The notes: generated by a model not told the origin, from the letters alone. A stretch of DNA of 34,831 nucleotides from Clostridia bacterium (GCA_017397305.1 JAFQJB010000002.1:1-34831), one strand, 5' to 3'. Counted from the stretch's first letter, positions 15,764-24,981 are shown. Program-made: numbers and translations.

Positions 15764-17071
15764 ATGAAACAAACCACAGATTTTAGATACAATACTGGTG
15801 CAACAAAAGTTCCATGGCCGGCAGTTGGCGAAAATTACAACGTTAACGATACGGTTGAAGTAGTTAAGTTTTTAATGCGCGGTGAGGGTGCAGAATACGA
15901 TGCACTTATCGAAAAACTTCGCGCGGATATTTCTGCGCTTGACAAAATTTCAACTCCGCCCGGAAAACTATCACTCGGTGGACAGGTTGAACAAGCGGAA
16001 AAATTGGTTGACGAATATTTGGGAACTGAGGGCTCTACCTTTGTTACCAACGCAACCGCTGGGTTTGAAATTGCTTATAAATACGCAGGTATCGGTGAAG
16101 GGGACGAGGTTATCGTGCCCGCAATAACCTTCGTTGCGACCATGGCGTACCCACTTGCACACGGCGCAAAACTCGTGTTTGCTGACGTTGACCCCAAAAC
16201 GCTCAATATGGACCCCGAAGACGTTAAGAGAAAGATTACCGACAAGACTAAAATGATTGTTCCAGTTCACATCGGTGGTTACCCTGTTGACTTAGACCCC
16301 ATTATGAAAATAGCAAAGGAAAAGAACATTTTGGTGCTTGAAGACGCGGCACATGCGTTCGGTGCTGAATATAAGGGCAGAAAAATCGGTACCATTGGTG
16401 ACTTTGCGGCATATAGTTTCCACGAAGTTAAAAACGTAACCTCTTTCGGTGAGGGCGGTATCGTTACCACAAACGAAAAAGGCTTTGCGCCCGAAATGAA
16501 AAGAGCAAGATTTTTAGGTCTTGACTTTACCGCACCCATAAAAAACTGGCTCTATAACATCACTGCAATCAAGGGCAAGGAAAAGAACTTTGTTGCATCA
16601 AACTATTCCACTACCGAAATTCAAGGTCTTGGCTTAAAGCTTCAAGTGGAAAGAAACGATGAAATTATTGCAATTCGTCGTCGTGCAGTTGAGATTGTTA
16701 ACGATAGATTAAAAGGCAACCCCGCAATCATACCGCAAGATTTAGGAAATGAAGATATTAAACCGACCTTCCACCTCTATCAACTTCAAATCTACCCCGA
16801 AAAAGCGGGTGGCGACGTTCAAACGTTGAAGAAGAAATTGGAAGAAAAGGGCGTTACCAACATTCCGCACTTCGGTCCGCTTTATAGATTTAAGGTTATT
16901 GAAGACATGGGCTACGACGTAGAGTCTATCGCAAAATCTTGCCCCAACTGTGAAGAAGTGTTCTATAAACGCTTCACACACTTGCCTATCTATGGTCTAA
17001 CGGACGAACAACTTATCTATATGGCAGACGCTATTTTAGAGAGTGTTAAAGAAATGCAAGAGGGAAGATAA
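15764..17071 (+). CDS. DegT/DnrJ/EryC1/StrS-family PLP aminotransferase
   Basis: A 435-residue fold-type I PLP enzyme. The key motifs are VPAITFVATMAYPLAHGAK (cofactor/sugar region), VLEDAAHAFGAEYKGRKIG (aspartate pairing with PLP) and YSFHEVKN with the Schiff-base Lys223, followed by GEGGIVTT. The family usually transaminates keto-sugars, using glutamate as donor. An N-terminal extension of about 55 residues before the standard start, and a single-gene unit controlled by a PocR-type activator, suggest a catabolic or dedicated small-molecule role rather than O-antigen synthesis. No sugar-nucleotide genes are adjacent. ATG 15764 follows GAGG at seven bases. Confidence 0.88.
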   Translation: MKQTTDFRYNTGATKVPWPAVGENYNVNDTVEVVKFLMRGEGAEYDALIEKLRADISALDKISTPPGKLSLGGQVEQAEKLVDEYLGTEGSTFVTNATAGFEIAYKYAGIGEGDEVIVPAITFVATMAYPLAHGAKLVFADVDPKTLNMDPEDVKRKITDKTKMIVPVHIGGYPVDLDPIMKIAKEKNILVLEDAAHAFGAEYKGRKIGTIGDFAAYSFHEVKNVTSFGEGGIVTTNEKGFAPEMKRARFLGLDFTAPIKNWLYNITAIKGKEKNFVASNYSTTEIQGLGLKLQVERNDEIIAIRRRAVEIVNDRLKGNPAIIPQDLGNEDIKPTFHLYQLQIYPEKAGGDVQTLKKKLEEKGVTNIPHFGPLYRFKVIEDMGYDVESIAKSCPNCEEVFYKRFTHLPIYGLTDEQLIYMADAILESVKEMQEGR

Positions 17072-17087
17072 TAAATATAAACAAGTT

Positions 17088-17117
17088 AAAAAACGGCTGA
17101 AAATTCAGCCGTTTTTT
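17088..17117 (+). terminator. Terminator after the DegT aminotransferase
   Basis: The stem aaaaaacggctga/tcagccgtttttt has a very short loop. Confidence 0.9.
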
Positions 17118-17147
17118 ATATATTTATAAAAAGCCGTAAAATAAATA

Positions 17148-17176
17148 TTGAAAATTAAAAATTTATGTGGTATAAT
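17148..17176 (+). promoter_or_regulatory. Promoter of the PHP-flavodiiron operon
   Basis: TTGAAA (17148-17153), a 17-base spacer, then TATAAT (17171-17176). Confidence 0.7.
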
Positions 17177-17208
17177 CTTTGAAATAGTTTTTTTTAATCG
17201 AGGTGCTT

Positions 17209-18570
17209 ATGTTATTAGGCAAATACAAAATATCACCTAGGGTTTTAAGGGTTGGTGCAAAACAGACCATTAGTGTTGAAGGGCTTGATGAAGTTACCAA
17301 AATTTATGATGACGTTGATTATGAGATAAGCGTTACCAGAACAGACGGATGGAAATATAAAGAGGGTATAAATTTTTTGCAAAGGGGCAGGGATTTAACA
17401 AGCACACAAATCTGCCGTGCGGAAAATGGCGTTCTTTCTTTTACCTATGATTTTGATTACGAGTGTGAGTACGAAATAAAAGTTGCAAGAACCGAAGGGG
17501 ATACCCACTTCCCTGAAAGGCAAGAAAAGTTTTGGTCGGGCAAAAAGTCACGCGCAACTAGGGGCTTTACTTTTAGGGTGTATGCCGTTTGTGATGACCT
17601 TTATGAAAAAAGGCCATATAAGTGCGATTTGCATATACACACAGATGAATCCGATGGAAACGAAAGCCCAAAACTTGTAGGGGCAACGTATAGACAATAT
17701 GGTTACGATGCAATTTGCATAACCGACCACTACACAATGCTTGGTTCTAAAATGGCTATTGAAGCTTTTGAGGATATAGACGCGGGGCTTAAAATTTTCC
17801 AAGGTGAAGAAGTGCATCCGTTTTATGGTAGCATAGTGCACGTTGTAAATTTTAACGGAAAAACAAGCGTTAACGATTTGTATTATAGCGACACTAAAAA
17901 GGCTGAAAAGGAAATTGAAGCGCTTGCAGACGGGTTTGATTTCCCCGATGAAGTGGATAGAAAGGAACTTGCTTATTTTAAGTGGTGTTTTGATAAAATA
18001 AGGGAGAGTGGCGGTATTGCAATATATCCACACTCGCTTTGGTCGGTTTTTGGCGCGTATAACGTTCGCACGGAAATTTCCGAGTATATAATAAAGAATA
18101 AAATGTGCGATGCGTATGAGATTTTTGGTGGTATGAGCAAGCGCGACAATCGTTTGTCGGTTGAACTTCTTGCCGAGATGAAAAGAAACGGCATTGATTT
18201 GCCAATAATTGCAAGTAGCGACGCGCATAGCATTGCCGGGCATGGCTCTGCACATTTTGACGATACCTTTTCGATAGTGTTTGCAAAGGATAAAGAACAA
18301 ATACCAAACGCAGTGTTAGAAGGCAACACAATCGTGGTTGAAAACTTTGATACAAGCGACAAAATTGCCCACGGCAACTTCCGTTTGGTTAGGTATGCGT
18401 ACTTCCTTTTAGACCAATATTTTGGCGAGCACGACCTTTTGTGTAACGCACTAGGCACGGCTTTAATCGGGCTTGACCCAGGGGATAGCGGGCAAAAAGA
18501 AATGGTTGCAAAACTTAACAAAATTGTGACAGATTATGAAAATGAATTTTTTGGCAACAATCGTATATAG
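17209..18570 (+). CDS. PHP-domain metal-dependent phosphoesterase
   Basis: A 453-residue protein. Residues 1-135 form a beta-rich N-terminal domain without a recognised family. The PHP domain starts at CDLHIHTDES (His142, His144), continues with CITDHYTML, EEVHPFYGSIVHV and IYPHSLWS, and ends with ASSDAHS, so the usual His/Asp/Glu metal-ligand set is present. PHP proteins hydrolyse phosphoesters with two or three metal ions. The unusual N-terminal domain probably defines the substrate. ATG 17209 follows GAGGTG; a GTG two codons earlier is possible. The next gene starts 11 bases after the stop. Confidence 0.82.
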   Translation: MLLGKYKISPRVLRVGAKQTISVEGLDEVTKIYDDVDYEISVTRTDGWKYKEGINFLQRGRDLTSTQICRAENGVLSFTYDFDYECEYEIKVARTEGDTHFPERQEKFWSGKKSRATRGFTFRVYAVCDDLYEKRPYKCDLHIHTDESDGNESPKLVGATYRQYGYDAICITDHYTMLGSKMAIEAFEDIDAGLKIFQGEEVHPFYGSIVHVVNFNGKTSVNDLYYSDTKKAEKEIEALADGFDFPDEVDRKELAYFKWCFDKIRESGGIAIYPHSLWSVFGAYNVRTEISEYIIKNKMCDAYEIFGGMSKRDNRLSVELLAEMKRNGIDLPIIASSDAHSIAGHGSAHFDDTFSIVFAKDKEQIPNAVLEGNTIVVENFDTSDKIAHGNFRLVRYAYFLLDQYFGEHDLLCNALGTALIGLDPGDSGQKEMVAKLNKIVTDYENEFFGNNRI

Positions 18571-18581
18571 GAGAAACTTTT

Positions 18582-19733
18582 GTGATAATCAATAAAGATA
18601 TTAAATGGATAGGCGTTAACGATAGAGAGATTGACTTGTTTGAAGGACAATACGTTGTTCCAAACGGTATGGCATACAATTCTTACGTTATTTTAGATGA
18701 AAAGATTGCAATTTTTGATACGGTAGACGCTAACTTTAAGGATGAATGGCTAAATAACGTTAAAAGAGAGTTGGGGGATAGGCTTCCCGATTATTTAATC
18801 GTTCAACACATGGAACCCGACCACTCTGCTTGTATAGACGCTTTTATGAAGCAGTATCCGGACACAAAAATAGTGGCTTCTCAAAAAGCGTTCGTTATGA
18901 TGAAAAACTTTTTTGGCACCGACTATGCAGATAGGCAAGTTGTGGTGGGGGACGGCTCTACGCTATCTCTCGGTAAGCACGAACTAGCCTTTGTTACCGC
19001 ACCGATGGTGCATTGGCCGGAAGTTATTATGACCTATGATATAACCGATAAAATCTTGTTCTCAGCCGATGCGTTCGGTAAGTTCGGTGCGACCGATGCG
19101 GACGAAGACTGGGCCTGTGAAGCGAGAAGATATTATATAGGTATCGTTGGTAAATACGGCGTTCAAGTTCAAGCACTATTTAAAAAACTCGCTGGAAAAG
19201 ATATAAATATCATATGCCCACTTCACGGACCTGTTTTAACCGAAAATTTGGGGTATTATCTCAATTTGTACACAATTTGGTCAAGTTACGGTGTGGAAAC
19301 GGACGGCGTTTTGATTGCCTACACTTCGGTTTACGGCAACACCAAAAAGGCTGTGGAACTTTTGGAAGAAGAACTTAAAAAATTGGGCGTTCCTAAGGTT
19401 GTGGTTAACGACCTTGCCCGTACCGATATGGCAGAGGCTGTTGAAGATGCCTTCCGCTATGGCAAAATCGTGCTTGCAACCACCACTTATAACGGCGATA
19501 TTTTCCCGTTTATGAAAGAGTTTATCAATCACTTGACCGAAAGAAACTTCCAAAATAGGAAGATTGGTTTTATTGAAAACGGAAGCTGGGCACCTGTCGC
19601 AACCAAGGTTATGAAAGGAATGCTAGAAAACTGCAAGAAATTAGAGTTTGTTGAAAACGGCGTAAAAATTATGTCGGCAGTAAACGAAGAAAATATTGAG
19701 CAAATAAAAGCACTTGCAAAACAATTTGTTTAA
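18582..19733 (+). CDS. fprA: A-type flavodiiron protein (FprA family)
   Basis: A 383-residue protein with a metallo-beta-lactamase-like diiron domain (1-245) and a flavodoxin domain (250-383). The diiron ligands are intact: HMEPDH (His76, Glu78, Asp80, His81), a His in MVHWPE, Asp in ADAFGKFG and His in CPLHGPV. The FMN loop is YTSVYGNTKK. In anaerobes these enzymes reduce O2 to water or NO to N2O in the cytoplasm, taking electrons from rubredoxin or F420H2-like donors. The GTG start at 18582 has AGGAG overlapping the upstream stop, so translation is coupled to the PHP gene. The terminator at 19736 ends the unit. Confidence 0.93.
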   Translation: MIINKDIKWIGVNDREIDLFEGQYVVPNGMAYNSYVILDEKIAIFDTVDANFKDEWLNNVKRELGDRLPDYLIVQHMEPDHSACIDAFMKQYPDTKIVASQKAFVMMKNFFGTDYADRQVVVGDGSTLSLGKHELAFVTAPMVHWPEVIMTYDITDKILFSADAFGKFGATDADEDWACEARRYYIGIVGKYGVQVQALFKKLAGKDINIICPLHGPVLTENLGYYLNLYTIWSSYGVETDGVLIAYTSVYGNTKKAVELLEEELKKLGVPKVVVNDLARTDMAEAVEDAFRYGKIVLATTTYNGDIFPFMKEFINHLTERNFQNRKIGFIENGSWAPVATKVMKGMLENCKKLEFVENGVKIMSAVNEENIEQIKALAKQFV

Positions 19734-19735
19734 TA

Positions 19736-19765
19736 AAAAGACCTCGATAATTCGAGGTCTTTTTT
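19736..19765. terminator. Bidirectional terminator
   Basis: The stem aaaagacctcga/tcgaggtctttt overlaps the last base or two of the convergent Nudix stop codon. Confidence 0.88.
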
Positions 19766-20237
19766 AATACTCTAATTTATGTTCAACAAGGTTTTCGCCG
19801 TCGTAAACAAGTTTTAGCGAGAAGAAAGGGGTGTCTTTTTGAAGTAGTTGCAAAAAGATTTTGTCGCCTTCCCAAAGCGGTAGTGAACAAACGTCACTTA
19901 TTTTTATCCACTCCAACTTTCCTTCGTCGCATTCGGCATTTATTTCGCCCGAAAAATCTTTGCAAGTGAACAGGTGCATATACTCGGTGCCAAACTCGTT
20001 TGAAACAAAGGTAACTATCCCGCGGTAGACAAGCGTTTTAGCGGTTAACCCCGTCTCTTCATAAATTTCACGTCGAGCGCAGTCAAAGGGGGTTTCGTTA
20101 TCCAAAAACTTTCCGCCAATACCAACCCACTTATCCTTATTGATATCGTTTTGCTTTTTTATGCGGTGCATCATTAGGTATGCGCCGTCCTTTTCTATAT
20201 AGCAAAGCGAGGTGTTAATCATATTCATTTTGCTCAT
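19764..20237 (-). CDS. Nudix hydrolase (8-oxo-dGTP diphosphatase-like)
   Basis: A 157-residue protein with a perfect Nudix box, G-x5-E-x7-REIYEETGL, starting at Gly42 (GGKFLDNETPFDCA then RREIYEETGL). The N-terminus (LCYIEKDGAYLMMHR) and DKWVGIGGKF match the common MutT-like group that removes oxidised dNTPs. Its start overlaps the GH2 stop as ATGA (20237-20234), so it is the second gene of that operon. Two in-frame ATGs follow within five codons, and the second or third could be the real start. Confidence 0.88.
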   Translation of the reverse strand: MSKMNMINTSLCYIEKDGAYLMMHRIKKQNDINKDKWVGIGGKFLDNETPFDCARREIYEETGLTAKTLVYRGIVTFVSNEFGTEYMHLFTCKDFSGEINAECDEGKLEWIKISDVCSLPLWEGDKIFLQLLQKDTPFFSLKLVYDGENLVEHKLEY

Positions 20238-21973
20238 TTTTTTACACACTCGTCAAATTTTTTGTAAACGGCTTGATTAATTGTATAAACCTTTTCTTTG
20301 GGGAGTTTTAGCACTCCGTCAAAGGTGAAAAGCCCGTTAATCTCGTCCTCAACGTCGGTAAGCTGGGTATAAACTGTTGCGGAAAGCCCCTCGTTTTCAA
20401 TAAGTGGCAACACTTGGTCATAATACAAACTCTCGTAAGCGGAGTATAGGGAAGAATTATCCTTGTATTTTTTGTATCCAAATTTCTTGCTTGAAAAAAC
20501 GTGACCTTCTACCGCAAGAGAATATCCGCCAAACTCGGTTAGCGCAAGAATTCTCTTTTTATCGTTTTTGGGCTTTGCTTTTCTAAAATAGATATGTCTG
20601 CTATAAAAGTCCCCGCCACCCATGTCTTGCCAACCGCTTGCGTGGTCAACAAGGCGGGTGTTATCAAGCGATTTTACCCACTCGCACGTCTTTAACGCGT
20701 CAAACTGCCCCCAGCACTCGTTAAAGGGGGTGTAAACGCAAAGAGAAACGCAGTTATAAAGTTGTTCTATAAGCCCCTTTGCCTCGACGTAGTACTGCCG
20801 TCTAGACTCTAGATTGCGCCCCATGCTCTTGTAGTTTGTGTCGTTTAGGTGAAGGTTGATAAAGGGAGCGAGAACAATTCGCCGAGCTTTGTATTTAGCA
20901 CCGCCGTTAATCATATCTTGCCAAACGAGAACACCCAAAATATCGCAGTAATAATACCAAAGTTGCGGTTCGATTTTGATGTGCTTTCTCAGCATATTAA
21001 AGCCCATGTCTTTAACCGCTTTGACCTGCTCAAACATTGTGCGGTTATCTTTTGGGGTGTAAAGCCCGTCGTGAAAATATCCTTGGTCTAAAAGTCCGTT
21101 ATGGAAAATTGGCTCGCCGTTTAGGGTGGGGTATATCTTTCCGCCTATTTTAGCGGTAGAAAAGGTGCGTAGTCCAAAATAACTTTCTACCTTGTCGCTA
21201 GAGGTCTTTATTATTAAAGGATAAAGGTTGGGGGTATCTACTGACCAAGGCTTGCAATCTTCTACCTTAAAAGTAATCGCCTCGTTGGTTTTGCCGTTTA
21301 TAGTGTATAAGGGTGCACCATCGTCACCAATAACTACAATTTCCACCGCTTGCGTATCTAACGAATTGCAAGTTATGGTAAGTGTTTTATCGTTAAATGA
21401 GGGCAAGAGTTTTATGGAGCGGATATAATCGCTCGGCACACTCTCAAGCCACACACTTTGCCAAATACCACTGGTTGCAGTATACCATATACCGCCCCGC
21501 TTATATTTTTGCTTGCCCCTTGCGTAAATTTCGGTGTCGGCATCGTCGGTGACAATCAAATGAAGTTGGTTTTCACCATCTTTTAGATAGAGTGTAAGGT
21601 CGATTGAAAAGGCAAGATAACCACCAAAATTTTTGCCGACAAGATTGTTATTTAAATAAACTTCGGTTATTTGGTCAGAGGCACCCACGTTTAATAAAAG
21701 TTTGTCTTGCATAAAGCCGTCGGGCAAAGTAAAGGTGCTAAAATAGTGCAGTTCTTCGTCCTTTTGAAGTTGCTTTTTTACTCCCGATAGTTCACACTCT
21801 GGACTGAACGGAACAACAATTTTGCCCTCGTATTTGCCGTTAAACTCACCTTTTTTGCATATGCAATAATCCCACTCTCCGTTTAGGGAAAGATAACTAT
21901 CCCTTTTAAGTTGGGGGCGGGGGTATTCTGCAAGCGGAATTGAACTATTTATAAACGAAGGCTCAAAAATCAT
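20234..21973 (-). CDS. Glycoside hydrolase family 2 enzyme
   Basis: A 579-residue protein. The jelly-roll N-terminal domain starts at YPRPQLKRDSYLSLNGEWDY, with VGASDQITEVYLNN and the typical GGIWYTATSGIWQSVWLE. An immunoglobulin-like domain follows, then the barrel with LRKHIKIEP. The acid/base Glu419 is in PFNECWGQ and the nucleophile Glu480 in LTEFGG. There is no signal peptide, so it should act in the cytoplasm on imported oligosaccharides. Specificity (galactosidase, glucuronidase, mannosidase) cannot be read; at 579 residues it is near beta-glucuronidase size and lacks the extra domains of LacZ. GAGGTG precedes the ATG. Confidence 0.9.
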   Translation of the reverse strand: MIFEPSFINSSIPLAEYPRPQLKRDSYLSLNGEWDYCICKKGEFNGKYEGKIVVPFSPECELSGVKKQLQKDEELHYFSTFTLPDGFMQDKLLLNVGASDQITEVYLNNNLVGKNFGGYLAFSIDLTLYLKDGENQLHLIVTDDADTEIYARGKQKYKRGGIWYTATSGIWQSVWLESVPSDYIRSIKLLPSFNDKTLTITCNSLDTQAVEIVVIGDDGAPLYTINGKTNEAITFKVEDCKPWSVDTPNLYPLIIKTSSDKVESYFGLRTFSTAKIGGKIYPTLNGEPIFHNGLLDQGYFHDGLYTPKDNRTMFEQVKAVKDMGFNMLRKHIKIEPQLWYYYCDILGVLVWQDMINGGAKYKARRIVLAPFINLHLNDTNYKSMGRNLESRRQYYVEAKGLIEQLYNCVSLCVYTPFNECWGQFDALKTCEWVKSLDNTRLVDHASGWQDMGGGDFYSRHIYFRKAKPKNDKKRILALTEFGGYSLAVEGHVFSSKKFGYKKYKDNSSLYSAYESLYYDQVLPLIENEGLSATVYTQLTDVEDEINGLFTFDGVLKLPKEKVYTINQAVYKKFDECVKK

Positions 21974-21991
21974 AATAACACCTCTTGATAA

Positions 21992-22020
21992 AGTATATCA
22001 CAATACTTAAATTCTAACAA
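21992..22020 (-). promoter_or_regulatory. Promoter of the GH2-Nudix operon
   Basis: On the minus strand: TTGTTA (22020-22015), a 17-base spacer, then TATACT (21997-21992). Confidence 0.6.
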
Positions 22021-22040
22021 CAAAAATTTTGGATAAAGTT

Positions 22041-22080
22041 TTAATAAAGCATTGACTATTATTTATAATTGTGCGAAAAT
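22041..22080 (+). promoter_or_regulatory. Promoter region of the M55 peptidase operon
   Basis: TATAAT (22064-22069) has the poor -35 ttaata at 17 bases. Alternatively TTGACT (22052-22057) pairs with gaaaat (22075-22080) at 17 bases. One of the two should drive the M55 operon; AAAGGAG follows. Confidence 0.45.
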
Positions 22081-22100
22081 AAACAAAAGGAGAATTTGTT

Positions 22101-22904
22101 ATGAAAATTTATCTTATTGCCGATATTGAAGGAACGTGTAATTTTACGCATATTGAAGAAGGTGAACAAGGTGGCTCGCTATACCCTTATTTTTGCCGTC
22201 AAATGACAAGGGAAGTTTCTTCCGCTTGTGTGGGCGCGTTAAAATCGGGGGCGAAAGATATTCTCGTTCACGATGCGCACGGCTGTTCAAGAAACATTGT
22301 GCCTGATATGCTTCCTAATAGAGTTCGTTTAATGCGCCAAGCGGGTGGAGACCCACTTGCAATGCTTTCGGGGGCAGATAAAGAAGATTTTGACGCAGTG
22401 TTTATGACGGGTTTTCACGCGCCTGCAGGCAGTAATGGAAGCCCCGTTGCACACACGTTTAACAGAAAAACGAGTAAGATTTTGTTAAATGGGCAAATAC
22501 TTAGCGAGTTTATATATGATGCTTATTCAGCATCGTATTTAGGCTTACCTGTTCCGTTTGTAAGTGGGGATAAAAAGGTTTGTGAGATTGCAAAAGAACT
22601 TATTCCAAACATAACCGCCGTTCAAACGGTTGAAGGTATAGGTGCGGGAACAATTTCAATGCACCCAGAAAAAGCCGTTCAAAAAATAGAAGAAGGGGTA
22701 GAAAAGGCACTAAGCGGTGATTGGCAAAGTTGTAAGGCGGTTTTGCCTGAAAAATTTACTCTCACCATTTGCTATCGTAACCACCAAGATGCTTTTTATA
22801 ATAGTTTCTATCCAAACGTTAAGCAAATTGATGCAAATACTATTGAGTTTGAAACGGATGATTGGTTTGAAATTTTGCGTGCTATTCATTACGTATTAAA
22901 ATAA
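22101..22904 (+). CDS. dppA: M55-family D-aminopeptidase (DppA-like)
   Basis: A 267-residue protein. The metal site aligns almost number for number with Bacillus subtilis DppA (recalled ligands Asp8, Glu10, His60, His104, Glu133): here Asp8 and Glu10 in ADIEGT, His60 in HDAHG, His106 in GFHAPA and Glu136 in GQILSEF. His118 (VAHTFN) fits the conserved catalytic His. M55 enzymes are cytoplasmic self-compartmentalising decamers that release N-terminal D-amino acids, for example from peptidoglycan-derived D-Ala peptides. No dpp transporter is adjacent; the partner is the orphan barrel protein starting ten bases downstream. Confidence 0.9.
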   Translation: MKIYLIADIEGTCNFTHIEEGEQGGSLYPYFCRQMTREVSSACVGALKSGAKDILVHDAHGCSRNIVPDMLPNRVRLMRQAGGDPLAMLSGADKEDFDAVFMTGFHAPAGSNGSPVAHTFNRKTSKILLNGQILSEFIYDAYSASYLGLPVPFVSGDKKVCEIAKELIPNITAVQTVEGIGAGTISMHPEKAVQKIEEGVEKALSGDWQSCKAVLPEKFTLTICYRNHQDAFYNSFYPNVKQIDANTIEFETDDWFEILRAIHYVLK

Positions 22905-22914
22905 AAGGAAGATT

Positions 22915-24813
22915 ATGAAACAAAGGTTATACGTTCCCGTTATGAACTGCGCGGTTAATAAAGATAATCGCGAGCAATACAAAATAAATCTAAATAAACT
23001 CGGTGCTGACACTGTGTTTGTCGCAATTGAAAGAGATGCGTTTTTTGCGCGTGGTAAAGAGCGTGCAAAATATCTATCTCACCTAAAAGAAAACGTTGAT
23101 TATTTTAGGGCGCAAGGCTTTAGGGTTGGCGTTTGGTTTGTTGCACTCGGCACGGGTAAACCCCTTACCGAAAAGGAAATGGAAATAAGCAAGGATTATA
23201 CGAGTATTCGTTCGGTTACAGGCAGAGAAGGTAAGGATAAAGATATGTTCTGCCCAGAAAACCCTGTATTTGTGAACGATTTTTGTTCTTTTGTCAAAGA
23301 ACTTGCACTCATTAGCGATATGCTGATGATAGATGATGACTTGTGTTTGTCCGTTCGCCCAGGGCTTGGTTGTTTTTGCGATGAACACTTAAAAATGCTT
23401 GAAAGCGAAGTTGGGGAAAAACTTGAACTTTCTACCCTTAAAAACTTGCTTTTTGTAGGCGGAAAAAACAAGTATCGCACGGCTTGGCTTAACAACAATA
23501 AAAAGACTTTAATTAAGTTTGCCAAAGCGGTTAGAAATGCGGTAAACAATGTAAACCCCAATATCCGCGTTGGTTTTTGCGCAGGTTTTACTTCCTTTGA
23601 TATTGAAGGAGCAGATGCTGTTGAACTAACAAAAGCACTTGCAGGGGATACAACCCCGTTTTTAAGATTTACGGGCGCGCCCTATTGGGTGTCACCGTCA
23701 AAAGACCGCTTCCGCGGTCAACCCTTGTCGGCAATCGTTGAAGAAACGAGAAGGCAAGAAGCATTTTGCCGTGACTCAGGCGTGGAAATTTTCTTTGAAG
23801 CGGATACATACCCCCGCCCAAGATACGTTTGTTCATCTTCTCTTTTAGAGTGTTTTTCTTTGCCTCTACACGCGTCGGGCGGTATGGGGGAACAAGGTTA
23901 CTTTTTAGATTACCACTCATCGCCCGAGTATGAAACGGGATATGTTGAGCATAGGCTCTATAATGCGCCACTATACGAGTTTATACACAAAAATTTTGAT
24001 GATAAAACTTGCTGCGGCGTTAAGGCTTTCGGGAATATTAGAAAGATAGAAAATGCGGATTTAATTGATGGACTTGGCGAAACGGCAATTATGACGGGTT
24101 GGTTTAACCGCGGTGCAGAGTTTTTGTCCGTCATCGGCGTGCCCACTCATTACGAGCAATCGGGGGACTGTGGGATTGCGTTTGGCGAAGAAGCAAGAGA
24201 GATTGATAAACCTTTATGCAAAATGATTGTGGATATCAAAGGCGCTCTTATTTTGCAAGAAAAAGGCTTTGACCTTGGCTTAAAAGGGGCGGAAAGCATT
24301 GGTACACCTGCTTTTGAGTGGTTTGATAAAGAAAAAGTTCTTTTATCTTACGGCGCTTCAAATGGGTATTATTCCCTCGATATTAATAAAAAAGCAAAGG
24401 TTTTAAGCACCTTTGAATTGCCTGACGGCACGCACTATCCTTCGGCATACACTTATACGGCAGACGGGGTAGAATATCTTGTTTATGCGTTTGATTGCGA
24501 AAAATTGCCACATAGGGCAAGTGTGCTGTTCTCTTATAAACGCGCCGAACAAGTAAAAGATTTTGTAAAAAATATTTGCTATCTTGAAAAAGCACCGTTC
24601 GTTTATCAACTTTGCAAAAAAGCCGATAATCAAACGGCACTCCTCTTTGTCAATATGGGTGAAAACCCTGTTATAAACGGCAAAATTTCGCTTGATGACA
24701 AATATTCTTCTTTTGAAATTTTTGGTGCATCGGCAAACCTAATAGGGGATAAACTTATCCTTAACGGAATGCTTGCCCCATACAGCGCGTTTGCGGTAGT
24801 GTTAAAAAAATAG
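22915..24813 (+). CDS. Uncharacterised protein, probable TIM-barrel glycosidase-like fold
   Basis: A 632-residue protein that I do not place in a named family. The first 400 residues alternate strand and helix like a (beta/alpha)8 barrel: LGADTVFVAI, FRVGVWFVAL, LMIDDDLCLS (Asp140-142), IRVGFCAGF, VEIFFEADTYPRPRY and LHASGGMGEQGYF. The acidic residues at strand ends are what a glycosidase active site would use. CFCDEH (153-158) resembles the Cys-rich loop near the acid residues in some GH42-like proteins. The last 200 residues look beta-rich (MGENPVINGKISL), like an accessory domain. There is no signal peptide. It is operonic with the D-aminopeptidase, which suggests work on a peptide-sugar substrate such as a muropeptide; this is inference. 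Confidence 0.6.
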   Translation: MKQRLYVPVMNCAVNKDNREQYKINLNKLGADTVFVAIERDAFFARGKERAKYLSHLKENVDYFRAQGFRVGVWFVALGTGKPLTEKEMEISKDYTSIRSVTGREGKDKDMFCPENPVFVNDFCSFVKELALISDMLMIDDDLCLSVRPGLGCFCDEHLKMLESEVGEKLELSTLKNLLFVGGKNKYRTAWLNNNKKTLIKFAKAVRNAVNNVNPNIRVGFCAGFTSFDIEGADAVELTKALAGDTTPFLRFTGAPYWVSPSKDRFRGQPLSAIVEETRRQEAFCRDSGVEIFFEADTYPRPRYVCSSSLLECFSLPLHASGGMGEQGYFLDYHSSPEYETGYVEHRLYNAPLYEFIHKNFDDKTCCGVKAFGNIRKIENADLIDGLGETAIMTGWFNRGAEFLSVIGVPTHYEQSGDCGIAFGEEAREIDKPLCKMIVDIKGALILQEKGFDLGLKGAESIGTPAFEWFDKEKVLLSYGASNGYYSLDINKKAKVLSTFELPDGTHYPSAYTYTADGVEYLVYAFDCEKLPHRASVLFSYKRAEQVKDFVKNICYLEKAPFVYQLCKKADNQTALLFVNMGENPVINGKISLDDKYSSFEIFGASANLIGDKLILNGMLAPYSAFAVVLKK

Positions 24814-24827
24814 AATAAAAGAAAATG

Positions 24828-24858
24828 AAAAAACCTTGGCTTCCCGCCAAGGTTTTTT
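24828..24858 (+). terminator. Terminator of the M55 operon
   Basis: A 13-bp stem, aaaaaaccttggc/gccaaggtttttt, with loop ttccc. Confidence 0.88.
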
Positions 24859-24901
24859 GTGTTGTGCTATTTTTTGCCAAAGATAGCAAACAAAAATATA
24901 C

Positions 24902-24981
24902 CCCACGGGGAAGCATCTCCACTATCGTTACGATGGCAGAGCCGAACGATTTGCATTCGCAAATGTTCACTTCATCCCGTG
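24902..24981. repeat. 80-bp palindromic intergenic repeat, copy 1
   Basis: Identical to 25098-25177 over 80 bases. The ends are mutually inverted (cccacgggg at the left, cccgtg at the right). Inside are atttgc/gcaaat around attc, ggc/gcc around aga, and tcgtt/aacga. It is non-coding and sits just past the M55 operon terminator. Bases 24982-25079 continue with further inverted repeats (ctgcgc/gcgcag) and a second cccgtgg end, perhaps a related, partly degraded element. Confidence 0.85.

Noticed and set aside
17548..18300. 250-codon minus-strand frame
   Set aside because: It lies wholly inside the well-supported PHP gene in the opposite direction and shows no motifs.
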